Assembly (NCBI RefSeq): GCF_038967635.1
Contig: NZ_CP152413.1
Span: forward strand, 5,274,001 to 5,338,000
Direction of reading: 5' to 3'
From: Bradyrhizobium sp. B124
Lineage (GTDB): Bacteria; Pseudomonadota; Alphaproteobacteria; Rhizobiales; Xanthobacteraceae
DNA length: 64,000 bases
Shown here: in pieces, positions 26,393 through 34,009 of the stretch
Position numbering within the stretch: the stretch's first letter is position 1
Layout: each line of letters starts with the position of its first letter
The notes under the pieces: model-generated
What the model was told of the DNA's origin: nothing
The model's input: only the letters and a program-made list of their open reading frames with translations
Databases searched by the model: none
Made by a program: the position numbers and the translations under genes

Positions 26393-27991
26393 TTAGCGGA
26401 GCAGCTGCAGAACGCTCTGCTGCGACTGGTTGGCCAGCGCCAGCGCGGACACCGCGATCGACTGGCGGGTCGACAGCGCCTGGCTGTTGGCCGCTTCCTC
26501 GTTGGTGTCGGCCAGCGTCAGGTTGGACGAGCCGGTCTGCAACACGTTGATCAGGTTCTTCGAGAAGTCCTGGCGGATCTGCACGATCGACAGGTTCGAA
26601 CCGAGGGTCGAAGCCTGGGTGCGCAGCAGGCCGCTCGCGCTGTTGAGCGTCTTCAGCGTGGCGTTGGCCGAAGCGTTGTCGATGAAGTCCGTGCCGGCGG
26701 TCAGCTTGGTGAGGTTGAGGCCGGAGGCATCGAAGGTGACGCCCTGGATCTTCAGCGTCGAGGAGCCCGTCTCGTTGAAGGTCAGCTTGAGCTGATCGCC
26801 ATTGAGCAGGTTGATGCCGTTGTACGACGCGTCCTGGGCGGTCGTGGTGATCTGGTCCAGGATGTTGTTGTACTGGTTGACCAGGTTGGCGCGGTTCGCC
26901 AGCCCATTCGGATCCTGCACCGGGGCGCTGCCCACAAGGGCGTTGAACAGCTTGCCGGCGCCGGCTGCCGTGCCACCGATCGTGCCGATGGTCGCGGACG
27001 CAGCATCGTTGGTGGTGCTGATGGTGAGCGCTCCGCCCGCGCTGAGCGACGCCTGCAGGTTGTTCGCGGACAGTGCGTTGTTCAGGTCGTTGAGGGACTT
27101 CACCTGGCCCGCGCCGCTACCAAACGTAATGTTGGTGGCCTTGCCGTTGCCGGTCGCGCCGATCGTCAGCGTCAAGCCATCCAGCGGCGAAGGCGTTGCC
27201 ACGGTGCGTGCCTTGGTTCCGGCGGTAAGGCCGAAAGCGGCGAGGCCCGAGCCGGAGATGTTGAGATCCTGGTTGGTGCCGGTGCTGATCTGGAGCGCAC
27301 CAGCCGCCACGGTGGAAGCGGTGGCCGTGCCGGTGATGCCGTCGATCGCGGTGAGCAGGTCGCCGACCGTCAGCGTGCTGCCCGCGCCCGTGCCGAGGGT
27401 CACGTTGCCGGACGAATCGGTCGTCGACGTGGTCTGCGTGTTCGAGAACGTGATCGACTTGCCGTTGACGCTGATCGTACCGGTCGGGGTCGCCGCCAGG
27501 CTGTCGGAGTTGGCCGCAGTGACGAGCTTGGTGGCGGCCGTGATCGGCGCCGGCACCGTGAGATTGTTGTTGACGACCGTACCAGCGAGGGTCGCGTTGC
27601 TGTAGGTGGCGGTACCGCGGATATCGTCGGTGGTCGCGCCGGTGACCACGGCGGTCGTCACCTGTGACTTCTGGGAGTAGCCGACCGCGGCCTGCAGGGC
27701 CTGGTTGGCGACCGACTTGGCGCTGTCGACGAGCTTCTGCAGCGAAGTGATGCCGGTGTTGGCGGCCTGCAGCACCTGCACGCCGTTGCCGATACCATCC
27801 AACAGATTGTTGATGTCGCTGGCGCGGTTGTCGAGCGACTGCGCCGTGAAGAAGTTGGTCGGATTGTCGAGCGCGGTGTTGACCTTCTTGCCGGTGGACA
27901 AGCGGTTCTGCGTGGTGGCGAGCAGGTCGGCCGTCGACTGCAGCGAAAGCAGGTTCTGACGGACCGATGACGAAAGGACGATGCCGGACAT
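26393..27991 (-). CDS. Flagellin
   Basis: A 532-residue filament protein. The conserved N-terminal D0/D1 region reads SSSVRQNLLSLQSTADLLATTQNRLSTGKKVNTALDNPTNFFTAQ, and the C-terminal D1/D0 region ends QALSTRQSIAVSALALANQSQQSVLQLLR, the usual hydrophobic assembly helix. The centre (about 130-420) is Ala/Thr/Ser/Gly-rich, variable and surface-exposed. ATG 27991 follows AAGGGTACCAGT; the 23 codons upstream in frame are not flagellin-like. Exported by the flagellar type III system. It has its own terminator and its own CCGTA-N4-TACCC box 107 bases upstream. It lies next to the che genes but is transcribed separately. Confidence 0.93.
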   Translation of the reverse strand: MSGIVLSSSVRQNLLSLQSTADLLATTQNRLSTGKKVNTALDNPTNFFTAQSLDNRASDINNLLDGIGNGVQVLQAANTGITSLQKLVDSAKSVANQALQAAVGYSQKSQVTTAVVTGATTDDIRGTATYSNATLAGTVVNNNLTVPAPITAATKLVTAANSDSLAATPTGTISVNGKSITFSNTQTTSTTDSSGNVTLGTGAGSTLTVGDLLTAIDGITGTATASTVAAGALQISTGTNQDLNISGSGLAAFGLTAGTKARTVATPSPLDGLTLTIGATGNGKATNITFGSGAGQVKSLNDLNNALSANNLQASLSAGGALTISTTNDAASATIGTIGGTAAGAGKLFNALVGSAPVQDPNGLANRANLVNQYNNILDQITTTAQDASYNGINLLNGDQLKLTFNETGSSTLKIQGVTFDASGLNLTKLTAGTDFIDNASANATLKTLNSASGLLRTQASTLGSNLSIVQIRQDFSKNLINVLQTGSSNLTLADTNEEAANSQALSTRQSIAVSALALANQSQQSVLQLLR

Positions 27992-28097
27992 ACTGGTACC
28001 CTTCTGGATGAACACGAATGACGCGACGCCGTAAATTTCGCACGGCGACCGGTGCCACACTGGTCCGTCCGCGCTACCCGTTCGTTAAAGGGCTGCT

Positions 28098-28111
28098 CCG
28101 TACAAATACCC
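28098..28111. promoter_or_regulatory. CCGTA-N4-TACGG box 3 (imperfect), upstream of the flagellin gene
   Basis: CCGTACAAATACCC: a perfect left half and centre, two mismatches in the right arm. It is 107 bases before the flagellin start. Apart from this box nothing was recognised in the gene-free part between 27992 and 28546, except a CAAGCTATGTT stretch (28470-28480) similar to the 22-base repeat at 29311. Confidence 0.5.
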
Positions 28112-28546
28112 AGGATGGCTTTGCCGGTAATTCCACGGCCGCCGTGCAGACGCTCAGCTAAGCGACGCATGTTCGCCGCCGGATCAATCTCGTGACAGCG
28201 AATTTGTCCTCGCATTTGCGGGACTTGCCGCATGCTCGCGCTGCCGACGGGGGCCTTCGACATCCGTAATGGCCATCGCGACGGCACACGCTTGGGTAAA
28301 CATCAGAGTTAATGGAAATCAATAAATGCGAGACAACGTCGCAACCGTCTCGTCCGGGATACGCGGCATTCGAATCGCCTCGAACGCCGCGCAGGCCGAT
28401 GCGATTGCCGACCGTCTGCCCCCTAGAGGGTATAGAGTTCGCACCACAACCCTTGTGCTATTGGACAGGCAAGCTATGTTCGCTTTCCACACGCCAAGAG
28501 TAGGTGATGCGAGACCGTAGTGCTCCCGCCCTCGGCAGGAGCTCCA

Positions 28547-29257
28547 ATGTCCGCGGTATCGCGTCCGCCCAATCGTCTGTTGCAAGCACTTCCCTCCACG
28601 GAATACGCGCAACTTCATCCCGTTCTGGAAACCGTCGACCTGACCAAGGAAACGGTGCTCGCCGATGCCGGCGCGCCGGTGCAGCGGGTCTATTTCCCGC
28701 ACGGCGGTGTGGTCTCGATGATGGTCAATCTGTCCGACGGGCAATCCGTCGAGATTGCAACCATCGGTCGTGACGGCATCGTCGGCGCATCCGCCGCCCT
28801 GCATGAGCGGCCGCTGCTCGCCGACGCGATCGTCGTGGTGCCGGGCACGGCATCGATGGTGCGGGCGGAAGATTTCCGCGAGACCGCCAATCGCAGCGCG
28901 GAGTTCCGGACCCTGGTTGCTCTCTATGAGCAGGCGCTGATGGCGCAGACCCAGCAATCCGTCGCCTGCAACGTGTCGCATCCGGTGGAGGCACGGCTGT
29001 CGCGCTGGCTGCTGCGCGCGCGCGACCTGTGCGGCAGCGAAGCCTTGCCGTTGACCCAGGAGATGCTGGCGCAGATGATCGGTGTGCGGCGCAATGCGGT
29101 TTCGATCGTCGCGCATGGGTTTCAGCAGGCCGGTATCCTGCGCTACAGCCGCGGCCATATCGAAATCACCGATATCGACGGTCTGCGGAAGGCAGCGTGT
29201 GAATGCTATGCGACCGTCAAGGCGCACGCCGAACAATTGATCGGGCCCGAAGATTGA
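28547..29257 (+). CDS. Crp/Fnr family transcriptional regulator, copy 1
   Basis: A 236-residue regulator. The N-terminal cNMP-binding-like beta-roll (about 15-130; RVYFPHGGVVSMMVNLSDG, IATIGRDGIVGASAAL) lacks the GExSxxxxxxRxA phosphate cassette, so cAMP is unlikely to be the ligand; no FNR-type N-terminal cysteine cluster is seen. The C-terminal winged helix is LTQEMLAQMIGVRRNAVSIVAHGFQQAGILRYSRGHIEI. ATG 28547 has AGGAG at 28537-28541. It resembles the next regulator (29439) closely in the last 60 residues (RYSRGHIEITDIDGL...ACECYATVKA), so the two are tandem paralogues. Signal unknown. Confidence 0.88.
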   Translation: MSAVSRPPNRLLQALPSTEYAQLHPVLETVDLTKETVLADAGAPVQRVYFPHGGVVSMMVNLSDGQSVEIATIGRDGIVGASAALHERPLLADAIVVVPGTASMVRAEDFRETANRSAEFRTLVALYEQALMAQTQQSVACNVSHPVEARLSRWLLRARDLCGSEALPLTQEMLAQMIGVRRNAVSIVAHGFQQAGILRYSRGHIEITDIDGLRKAACECYATVKAHAEQLIGPED

Positions 29258-29310
29258 TCGCGGCGACCCGCTGCAGCCGCGGATAACGTGACGCTCCGGC
29301 GATCGGCGTA

Positions 29311-29354
29311 TTCCTAATGGAACCAAGATATGTTTCCATTGGAACCAAGACGTG
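29311..29354. repeat. Tandem 22-base direct repeat upstream of the second Crp/Fnr gene
   Basis: Two adjacent 22-base units (29311-29332 and 29333-29354) match at 17 positions; the shared core is TGGAACCAAGA, then TG two bases on. The period equals two turns of DNA, so two protein dimers could bind on the same face. It lies 85-128 bases before the TTG start at 29439 and is a candidate operator for one of the flanking regulators. Confidence 0.6.
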
Positions 29355-29438
29355 CCAGAATAAGTTGCATAACGACCCAACTGCACGCATCAGCTTTGAT
29401 GACCAGAGACAAGCTTTGCCGGAAGGCAGGAGGTTGCT

Positions 29439-30158
29439 TTGGATACGGTTCCGCGATCGCCCAACGGATTTCTGTCTTCGCTCTCGGAGAGCGATTTTGG
29501 GCTGATCCGGCCCTATTTGCGGACGATCGACCTCGCCGCCGATTCGGTCCTGATCGAGACCGACGAGATGCTCGAGCGGACATACATGCCGCACAAGGGG
29601 GTGATCTCGCTGGTGGTCAGGCTGGCAAGAGGCGTGTGCGTGCAGATCGCGATGGTCGGCCGCGGCAGCATCTACGGTGCGTTCGCGGGGCTTGGTGAAG
29701 CTCCCACGCTGAACAGCGCCGTGGTGCTGGTCCCGGGCGTCGCTTCGACGATCGAGGTCGAAGCCTTGCGGACGGCCGCCGGCCAGAGCCCGACTCTGCG
29801 AGCGATGCTGATCCGGCACGGTCTCGCCGTCTATGCCCAGATCCAGCAGACGGCCGGCTGCAACGCCGCGCACACCGTGGAGTCGCGGCTGGCGCGATGC
29901 CTGCTGCACACGCGCGATCTCTCCGGCAGCAACAAGATCGCCCTGACGCAGGAGGCGATGGCCCAGATGATCGGCGCACGCCGCAACAGCGTGTCGCTGG
30001 TCGCGCATACCTTGCAACAGGCGAATTTCATCCACTACAGCCGCGGCCACATCGAGATCACCAATGCGGATGGACTGATCAGGACCGCGTGCGAATGCTA
30101 CGCCACGGTCAAGGCGCAGTATGCGGGGTTGCTGAGTTGCCAGGAAACCGGCGGCTAG
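29439..30158 (+). CDS. Crp/Fnr family transcriptional regulator, copy 2
   Basis: A 239-residue paralogue of the regulator at 28547. It has an N-terminal beta-roll (TYMPHKGVISLVVRLARGVCVQIAMVGRGSIYGAFAGL), again without a cAMP phosphate cassette, and a C-terminal winged helix (LTQEAMAQMIGARRNSVSLVAHTLQQANFIHYSRGHIEI). Start: TTG 29439 with a full AGGAGG at 29428-29433. Preceded by a tandem 22-base direct repeat that may be its operator. The gap to copy 1 is 181 bases and a promoter region of its own is likely. DNA targets unknown. Confidence 0.88.
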   Translation: MDTVPRSPNGFLSSLSESDFGLIRPYLRTIDLAADSVLIETDEMLERTYMPHKGVISLVVRLARGVCVQIAMVGRGSIYGAFAGLGEAPTLNSAVVLVPGVASTIEVEALRTAAGQSPTLRAMLIRHGLAVYAQIQQTAGCNAAHTVESRLARCLLHTRDLSGSNKIALTQEAMAQMIGARRNSVSLVAHTLQQANFIHYSRGHIEITNADGLIRTACECYATVKAQYAGLLSCQETGG

Positions 30159-30235
30159 AACTGCTATTCCTGACGCGTCTTGTTCACGCGAATCGCTACC
30201 CGCTTCGCGCGAAAGCGCTCCCGCCGGCCCACAAG

Positions 30236-30249
30236 CCGTACTTCTACGG
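30236..30249. promoter_or_regulatory. CCGTA-N4-TACGG box 4
   Basis: CCGTACTTCTACGG, perfect 5-base arms, 65 bases before the ATG at 30314 and 78 bases after the stop of the second Crp/Fnr gene. The small gene at 30314 is the only gene it could control in the plus direction. Confidence 0.6.
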
Positions 30250-30313
30250 CGTACGATTTTCACCGTCGGATAACGCTGCATCCGCAAAGTCGCGTCGACG
30301 CACGGGGGAGCCG

Positions 30314-30562
30314 ATGTTCACGTACGAGACGACCGACCGGAAGGAAGCCCGGCGCTTCCGCATGGCCCAGTTCAACGGCCGGCCCGCCACCATCAGATCC
30401 GCCGGCGCGACAGTGACGGGACGTGTGCGCGCGATCGTCGAAAGCAAGTCCGGCGCGACGGCGGCATGGGTGGTCACGATCGTTCCGGACGAGCCGAAGT
30501 CAGCCGCCTCCGCCGCGCGGCTCGCGCCGCGCCTGTGCTTCGCCGCGGAAGACGATTTCTGA
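30314..30562 (+). CDS. Small hypothetical protein behind a CCGTA-N4-TACGG box
   Basis: An 82-residue basic protein I do not recognise. It reads as a small beta-rich domain: RFRMAQFNGRPATIRSAGATVTGRVRAIVESKSG...AAWVVTIVPDE, which suggests a five-stranded barrel or SH3-like fold; many bradyrhizobial proteins of this type are unnamed. No signal peptide. ATG 30314 has GGGGGAG at 30303-30309. Downstream is a repeat and the convergent LuxR-type gene. The box upstream links it to the regulon proposed for the chemotaxis, flagellin and regulator genes. Confidence 0.65.
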   Translation: MFTYETTDRKEARRFRMAQFNGRPATIRSAGATVTGRVRAIVESKSGATAAWVVTIVPDEPKSAASAARLAPRLCFAAEDDF

Positions 30563-30596
30563 GAACCGGGTTCTAGCGAACCGAATTCGCCGACTC

Positions 30597-30715
30597 AGAG
30601 CCCCGTTCCGTTGGAATCGGAACCGAACTCTGGACTTTGGTTTTGACGCGTTTCTTTGCGCGAACCGGTACCCACCCCGCATCAAGTGCGGGGCAGGCTT
30701 CGCTTGAAAACGCTC
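30597..30715. repeat. Interspersed repeat, AGAGCCCCGTTCC family
   Basis: AGAGCCCCGTTCC and GGAACCGAACTCT form a stem around GTTGGAATC, followed by TTTTGACGCGTTTC and CGCGAACCGGTACCCACC and the CCGCA/TGCGG hairpin. Other copies are at 31799 (inverted) and 45844. Its end touches the stop codon of the LuxR-type gene. Confidence 0.75.
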
Positions 30716-31323
30716 TAGGCGGAATGCAACAAGGCCTTGCGGACGAGATCTGCGGTGTTGCGCGCACCCAGTTTGCGCATGGCTTCGGCGCGATGGCTCT
30801 CGAACGTGCGCGGGCTGATGTTCATCCGCAACGCGCCCTGCTTGTTGGAATAGCCGTCGCTGATCAGGCTGAGCACCTCACGCTCGCGCTTGGTCAGCGG
30901 CTTGCGGCCTGCCTCCGGCGTGAACATGACATCGGGTGACCGGGCGCCTGCCGGCTTGTCGTCGAGCGGCGGCCTGAGATCGGTGGCCGGTATCGCATTC
31001 GGATAGAGATCGGAGATCTGCTTCAGCATCGCGGATACCCGCTCGGTCTGCTCGAGCGCGTTCTCGATCACCTGCCGCAGATAGACGCCGTTTCCGGGCG
31101 CATGCGCGAACTGCTGACTGTGCTGTTTGAGCTCGTTCATGTAGAGCAGCAGCGCTGTCACCGGCCCGTTGAACTGCCGGACGATCGCCGCCCCGGCGTC
31201 CGCGGCCACCTGCGTTCGCGGCACGGCGGCACCCTGAATCTCGGGCGGCTGCGCCTCGAGCGTCGCGGTTCCGCCCATCCATGGCGGAAGGCGCGCCTCG
31301 GCTCGATTGTCATGTTGCGTCAT
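30715..31323 (-). CDS. LuxR-type regulator with kinase-like dimerisation domain lacking His
   Basis: A 202-residue protein. The C-terminal NarL/LuxR helix-turn-helix (about 142-198) reads LTKREREVLSLISDGYSNKQGALRMNISPRTFESHRAE, then RKLGARNTADLVR, almost the same as in the FixJ-like regulator at 19811. There is no receiver domain. Instead residues about 42-104 look like the paired-helix HisKA/DHp domain of FixL-type kinases: AAIVRQFNGPVTALLLYMNEL aligns with the H-x-L-N-x-P-L-T-A box, with Arg49 where the phospho-accepting His should be, and a second helix (YLRQVIENALEQTERVSAMLKQISDL). So it should dimerise but not accept phosphate. ATG 31323; a perfect CCGTA-N4-TACGG box is 49 bases upstream. 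Confidence 0.82.
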   Translation of the reverse strand: MTQHDNRAEARLPPWMGGTATLEAQPPEIQGAAVPRTQVAADAGAAIVRQFNGPVTALLLYMNELKQHSQQFAHAPGNGVYLRQVIENALEQTERVSAMLKQISDLYPNAIPATDLRPPLDDKPAGARSPDVMFTPEAGRKPLTKREREVLSLISDGYSNKQGALRMNISPRTFESHRAEAMRKLGARNTADLVRKALLHSA

Positions 31324-31371
31324 AAGTATGGTTTACCGAAGGTGAACTTGTGGCCGCGTTAACACGGGACT

Positions 31372-31385
31372 CCGTAAAACTACGG
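31372..31385. promoter_or_regulatory. CCGTA-N4-TACGG box 5, upstream of the LuxR-type regulator
   Basis: CCGTAAAACTACGG, perfect 5-base arms, 49 bases before the start at 31323. Consistent with autoregulation or cross-regulation by the FixJ-like protein. The rest of the gap 31386-31798 shows no gene that I can support. Confidence 0.65.
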
Positions 31386-31798
31386 GTGACGCAACTGTGA
31401 CCTCGGGCCCCGACCTGCCAAGCAGGCGCAGATTACCGCTGATTTGGCAACGAATCTCGCTTGTTTGAGCCGAAGGACAGTAGTCTTACGGGGCATCAAG
31501 GCCACTTCATCCCGATGATGCCCGCAGGTTGGATTTTACCTTCCCGATGCGCTCCGGGGCGCATCGGCGCCCACATCCGCCGCCTGGCTTCAGGTTGAAA
31601 TGGGCGGGGTGCGCGCCGCCCTCAGACATCAAGGGCGCCGCCGCCGGAGGAATTTCTGCAGGAAGCGTCCCGAAAGGACGAACCTGAACCACCAATACGC
31701 CATTCGCCGGGTCGTCATCGATCAACCCTCCGGGCATCGGGATCGCATCGGCTTACCGCACGCCGGCCGACGCGCGTATGAGACGGATCACATCGGCC

Positions 31799-31868
31799 CA
31801 GAGCGTTTTCGAGCGAAGCCTGCCCCGCACTTGATGCGGGGTGGACACCGGTTCGCGTGAAGAAAACG
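31799..31868. repeat. Interspersed repeat, inverted copy of part of the 30597 repeat
   Basis: AGAGCGTTTTCGAGCGAAGC...CCCCGCACTTGATGCGGGGT...ACCGGTTCGCGTGAAGAAAA matches, in the opposite orientation, the right half of the repeat at 30597. CCCCGCA/TGCGGGG forms an internal hairpin. Confidence 0.72.
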
Positions 31869-32019
31869 CGGCAAAACAACAAACTGGAGCTTCAATTCTA
31901 TCAGAACCGAAGCTCCAGGGCCGCGCGGGTGGTCGTCGGGTCAGGCGAATGTCAATTTACAGCCCCGGCATGCGCCGCGATGATCGCCGCCTCTCGATCA
32001 ACAACAAAAGGGCGCGACA

Positions 32020-32451
32020 ATGAAGCGAGGGCGGAACGGGCGGAATGGATCCTGGATGACGATTGCGGCGCTCGCCGCGGCACTGCTGTCTGGTACCGGC
32101 GCGCAGGCCCAGACCACGCCGACCAGCAATGCCGCGCCGACGTCAGACAACGCGATCATGGTCACCATCTTCTTCAAGCATGATCAGTCACGCCCGCTCA
32201 GCGAGTTGAATGCGCAACTCGAGCGGCAGGGCTTTTACAAGGCATTTCCGCCCGAAGGTGTCGAGGTCGTGAGCTGGTACGTGATGATGGGGGTCGGCCA
32301 GGTGGTGACCCTGCGGCTGCCGGCCTCGCGGCTGCGCGAGGTCAATCGCGTCATCGAGAACAGTGCCTGGGGCGCCTACCACACCGAGTTCTATCCGACC
32401 TACGACTACAAGGCAGTCGGGATCGGCAATCACGAGAAGGCGAAGCAATAG
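32020..32451 (+). CDS. Small secreted hypothetical protein
   Basis: A 143-residue protein with a clear signal peptide (basic RGRNGRNGSW, hydrophobic MTIAALAAALLSGTG, cleavage near AQA-Q at about 30). The mature part is a compact domain of about 110 residues: IMVTIFFKHDQSRPLSELNAQLERQGFYKAFPPEGVEVVSWYVMMGVGQVVTLRLPASRLREVNRVIEN, ending with several Tyr residues (FYPTYDYKAVG). The ferredoxin-like alternation of strands and helices is visible, but no catalytic motif is. It is periplasmic or secreted. I do not recognise the family, and no neighbour explains it. Confidence 0.72.
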   Translation: MKRGRNGRNGSWMTIAALAAALLSGTGAQAQTTPTSNAAPTSDNAIMVTIFFKHDQSRPLSELNAQLERQGFYKAFPPEGVEVVSWYVMMGVGQVVTLRLPASRLREVNRVIENSAWGAYHTEFYPTYDYKAVGIGNHEKAKQ

Positions 32452-32541
32452 GTCGATCGCATGAGGACCGAACGGCATCGCGGCCGCGCGCCGCATTGCC
32501 GGCCCTGCGCGAACCGGCTCACGATTGGACGGCTCCGCTGC

Positions 32542-32724
32542 CTATGCGTGAGCCCGCGAACGCTGGCTCAGCCGCTTTGCCAGTATCCGCAAATCCTCGC
32601 GGCGCCCGCTGCAGAGCAGGCGGATGAATTCGTCGGGATCGATGCAGGCAGGCGGCAAATCGGCGGAGTTGCGTGGGACGCGGCGTAGCCAGGTCAATCG
32701 GAAGAGACGCTTGAGCATCTTCAT
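32542..32724 (-). CDS. Small basic hypothetical protein (60 aa)
   Basis: 60 residues: an Arg/Leu-rich N-terminus (MKMLKRLFRLTWLRRVPR) and a C-terminal helix (IDPDEFIRLLCSGRREDLRILAKRLSQRSR). It looks like a short DNA- or protein-binding adaptor, but it has no recognised family. The ribosome-binding site is poor (GGGGC 9 bases upstream), so this could be a chance frame. The Pro/Asp linker and the absence of rare codons favour a real gene slightly. Confidence 0.4.
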   Translation of the reverse strand: MKMLKRLFRLTWLRRVPRNSADLPPACIDPDEFIRLLCSGRREDLRILAKRLSQRSRAHA

Positions 32725-32820
32725 GGTTCGTTGCCCCGATGAGCGTCTGTGTTAACTCGCGGCAATGAAGTTTGGTTCCGTTCCTTATGGTCGCCCGGCA
32801 GAAAATTTGGTTCAATGCCG

Positions 32821-33822
32821 TCAGGCGAGCAGTGCCTTGCGCCTTTGCACCCGCGCAATGGAGCGCCGCACCGCGGCCTGATCCAGCGATCCGTCCTGCA
32901 GCGCACCCGCGACCGCCGCGGCGATGCCGGCGATCGCCTGCTCCTGGTCGAGCAGATTGTTGCCGATGCAGATCATGTCCACGCCGGCGGCGATCGCCTG
33001 CAGGCTGGCCGCGCTGGTGCCGAGCGCCTTTTGCAGCCCCTGCATCTGCATGTCGTCGGTGATCAGCAGCGTCTCGGGCAGCCGGTGGCGAAGCCGGGCG
33101 ATTCCAGCCGATGACAGGGTCATCGGATGCTGCGCGTCCCACTGGCGGACAATGGCGTGGCTGACCAGCACCGCATCGCCGAAGGTATCCGGGGCCAATG
33201 CGTAGAATAGCTCCTCCTGCTCCGGCCGCAGCGCATCGGAAATGTCCATGAACTCCAGATGTGAATCGACATGCGCGCCGCCGATGCCCGGATAATGCTT
33301 CAGGCAAAGGCCCACCCCGGCCTGCCGCGCAGTAGCGTCGACCAGGCGGGCGTTGGCCTCGACCTCGCCGATATCGGACGAATAGGACCGCTTGATCTTG
33401 CCGATATTGGGATTGTCGGCATTGTAGTCCACGTCGATGACGGGCGCGAAATTGTAGCGGATGCCGAGCCGCCGCAGCTCGCCATAGCTCGCAGCCAGGA
33501 TCGCCTGCTTGTCCGCATGCGTGAGCCGATTGAAATCCTTCGCGCTCGGCAGCGGCTGAAAACCCAGGCTATCCTTGAGCCGGCGCACCAGACCGCCCTC
33601 CTGGTCGATGAAGACCAGCGGCTGCGACGGCAGGGTAGCGATCTCGGCGCAGAGCGACTGCAGCTGCGCGGGCGAGATGATGTTGTTGTCGTATTGTCTG
33701 GTCTGGCACGAGTAATCGAACAGGATCACCCCGCCGAGCCCGAACTGCGCAGCAAATTCCCTCAGCCAGGACGGGACGACCTTGCCGTAGAAGCCGAGGA
33801 TGAAAAGTTCGCCGACGGACAT
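32821..33822 (-). CDS. GH3 beta-N-acetylhexosaminidase (NagZ-like)
   Basis: A 333-residue single-domain glycoside hydrolase family 3 protein, the length of NagZ. Motifs: FIDQEGGLVRRL (about 72-83), YNFAPVIDVDYN, LKHYPGIGG (about 174-182), the Asp186-Ser-His188 loop pair that acts as acid/base in NagZ-type enzymes, and the nucleophile region LLITDDMQM (Asp256 or Asp257). It would remove N-acetylglucosamine from peptidoglycan fragments during wall recycling. No signal peptide, which fits a cytoplasmic enzyme. It is divergent from the acetoacetyl-CoA ligase gene. Confidence 0.85.
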   Translation of the reverse strand: MSVGELFILGFYGKVVPSWLREFAAQFGLGGVILFDYSCQTRQYDNNIISPAQLQSLCAEIATLPSQPLVFIDQEGGLVRRLKDSLGFQPLPSAKDFNRLTHADKQAILAASYGELRRLGIRYNFAPVIDVDYNADNPNIGKIKRSYSSDIGEVEANARLVDATARQAGVGLCLKHYPGIGGAHVDSHLEFMDISDALRPEQEELFYALAPDTFGDAVLVSHAIVRQWDAQHPMTLSSAGIARLRHRLPETLLITDDMQMQGLQKALGTSAASLQAIAAGVDMICIGNNLLDQEQAIAGIAAAVAGALQDGSLDQAAVRRSIARVQRRKALLA

Positions 33823-34009
33823 GGCCGCTCGCTATCGGATGGGCATGGAATCAGCCCCGCACCCAACGCAATAGCACGCTACGGCGGCGGTAAGAATATG
33901 ACGCAAGCCACGACCTCGACTGCGTTCCCCGTGCTCGCATCACTATGTTAAGACACGAAGGCTTGCCTCGATCGCGCATGCCACACCACAAGACATTTCG
34001 GAAACGCCC

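Noticed and set aside
26364..28111. Sigma-54 or sigma-28 promoter for the flagellin gene.
   Set aside because: No convincing TGGCAC-N5-TTGC or CTAAA-N15-GCCGATAA element was seen upstream of the start.
31507..31860. Small frames on both strands in the gap before 32020.
   Set aside because: No ribosome-binding site, overlapping one another and running into a repeat; no support for a gene.
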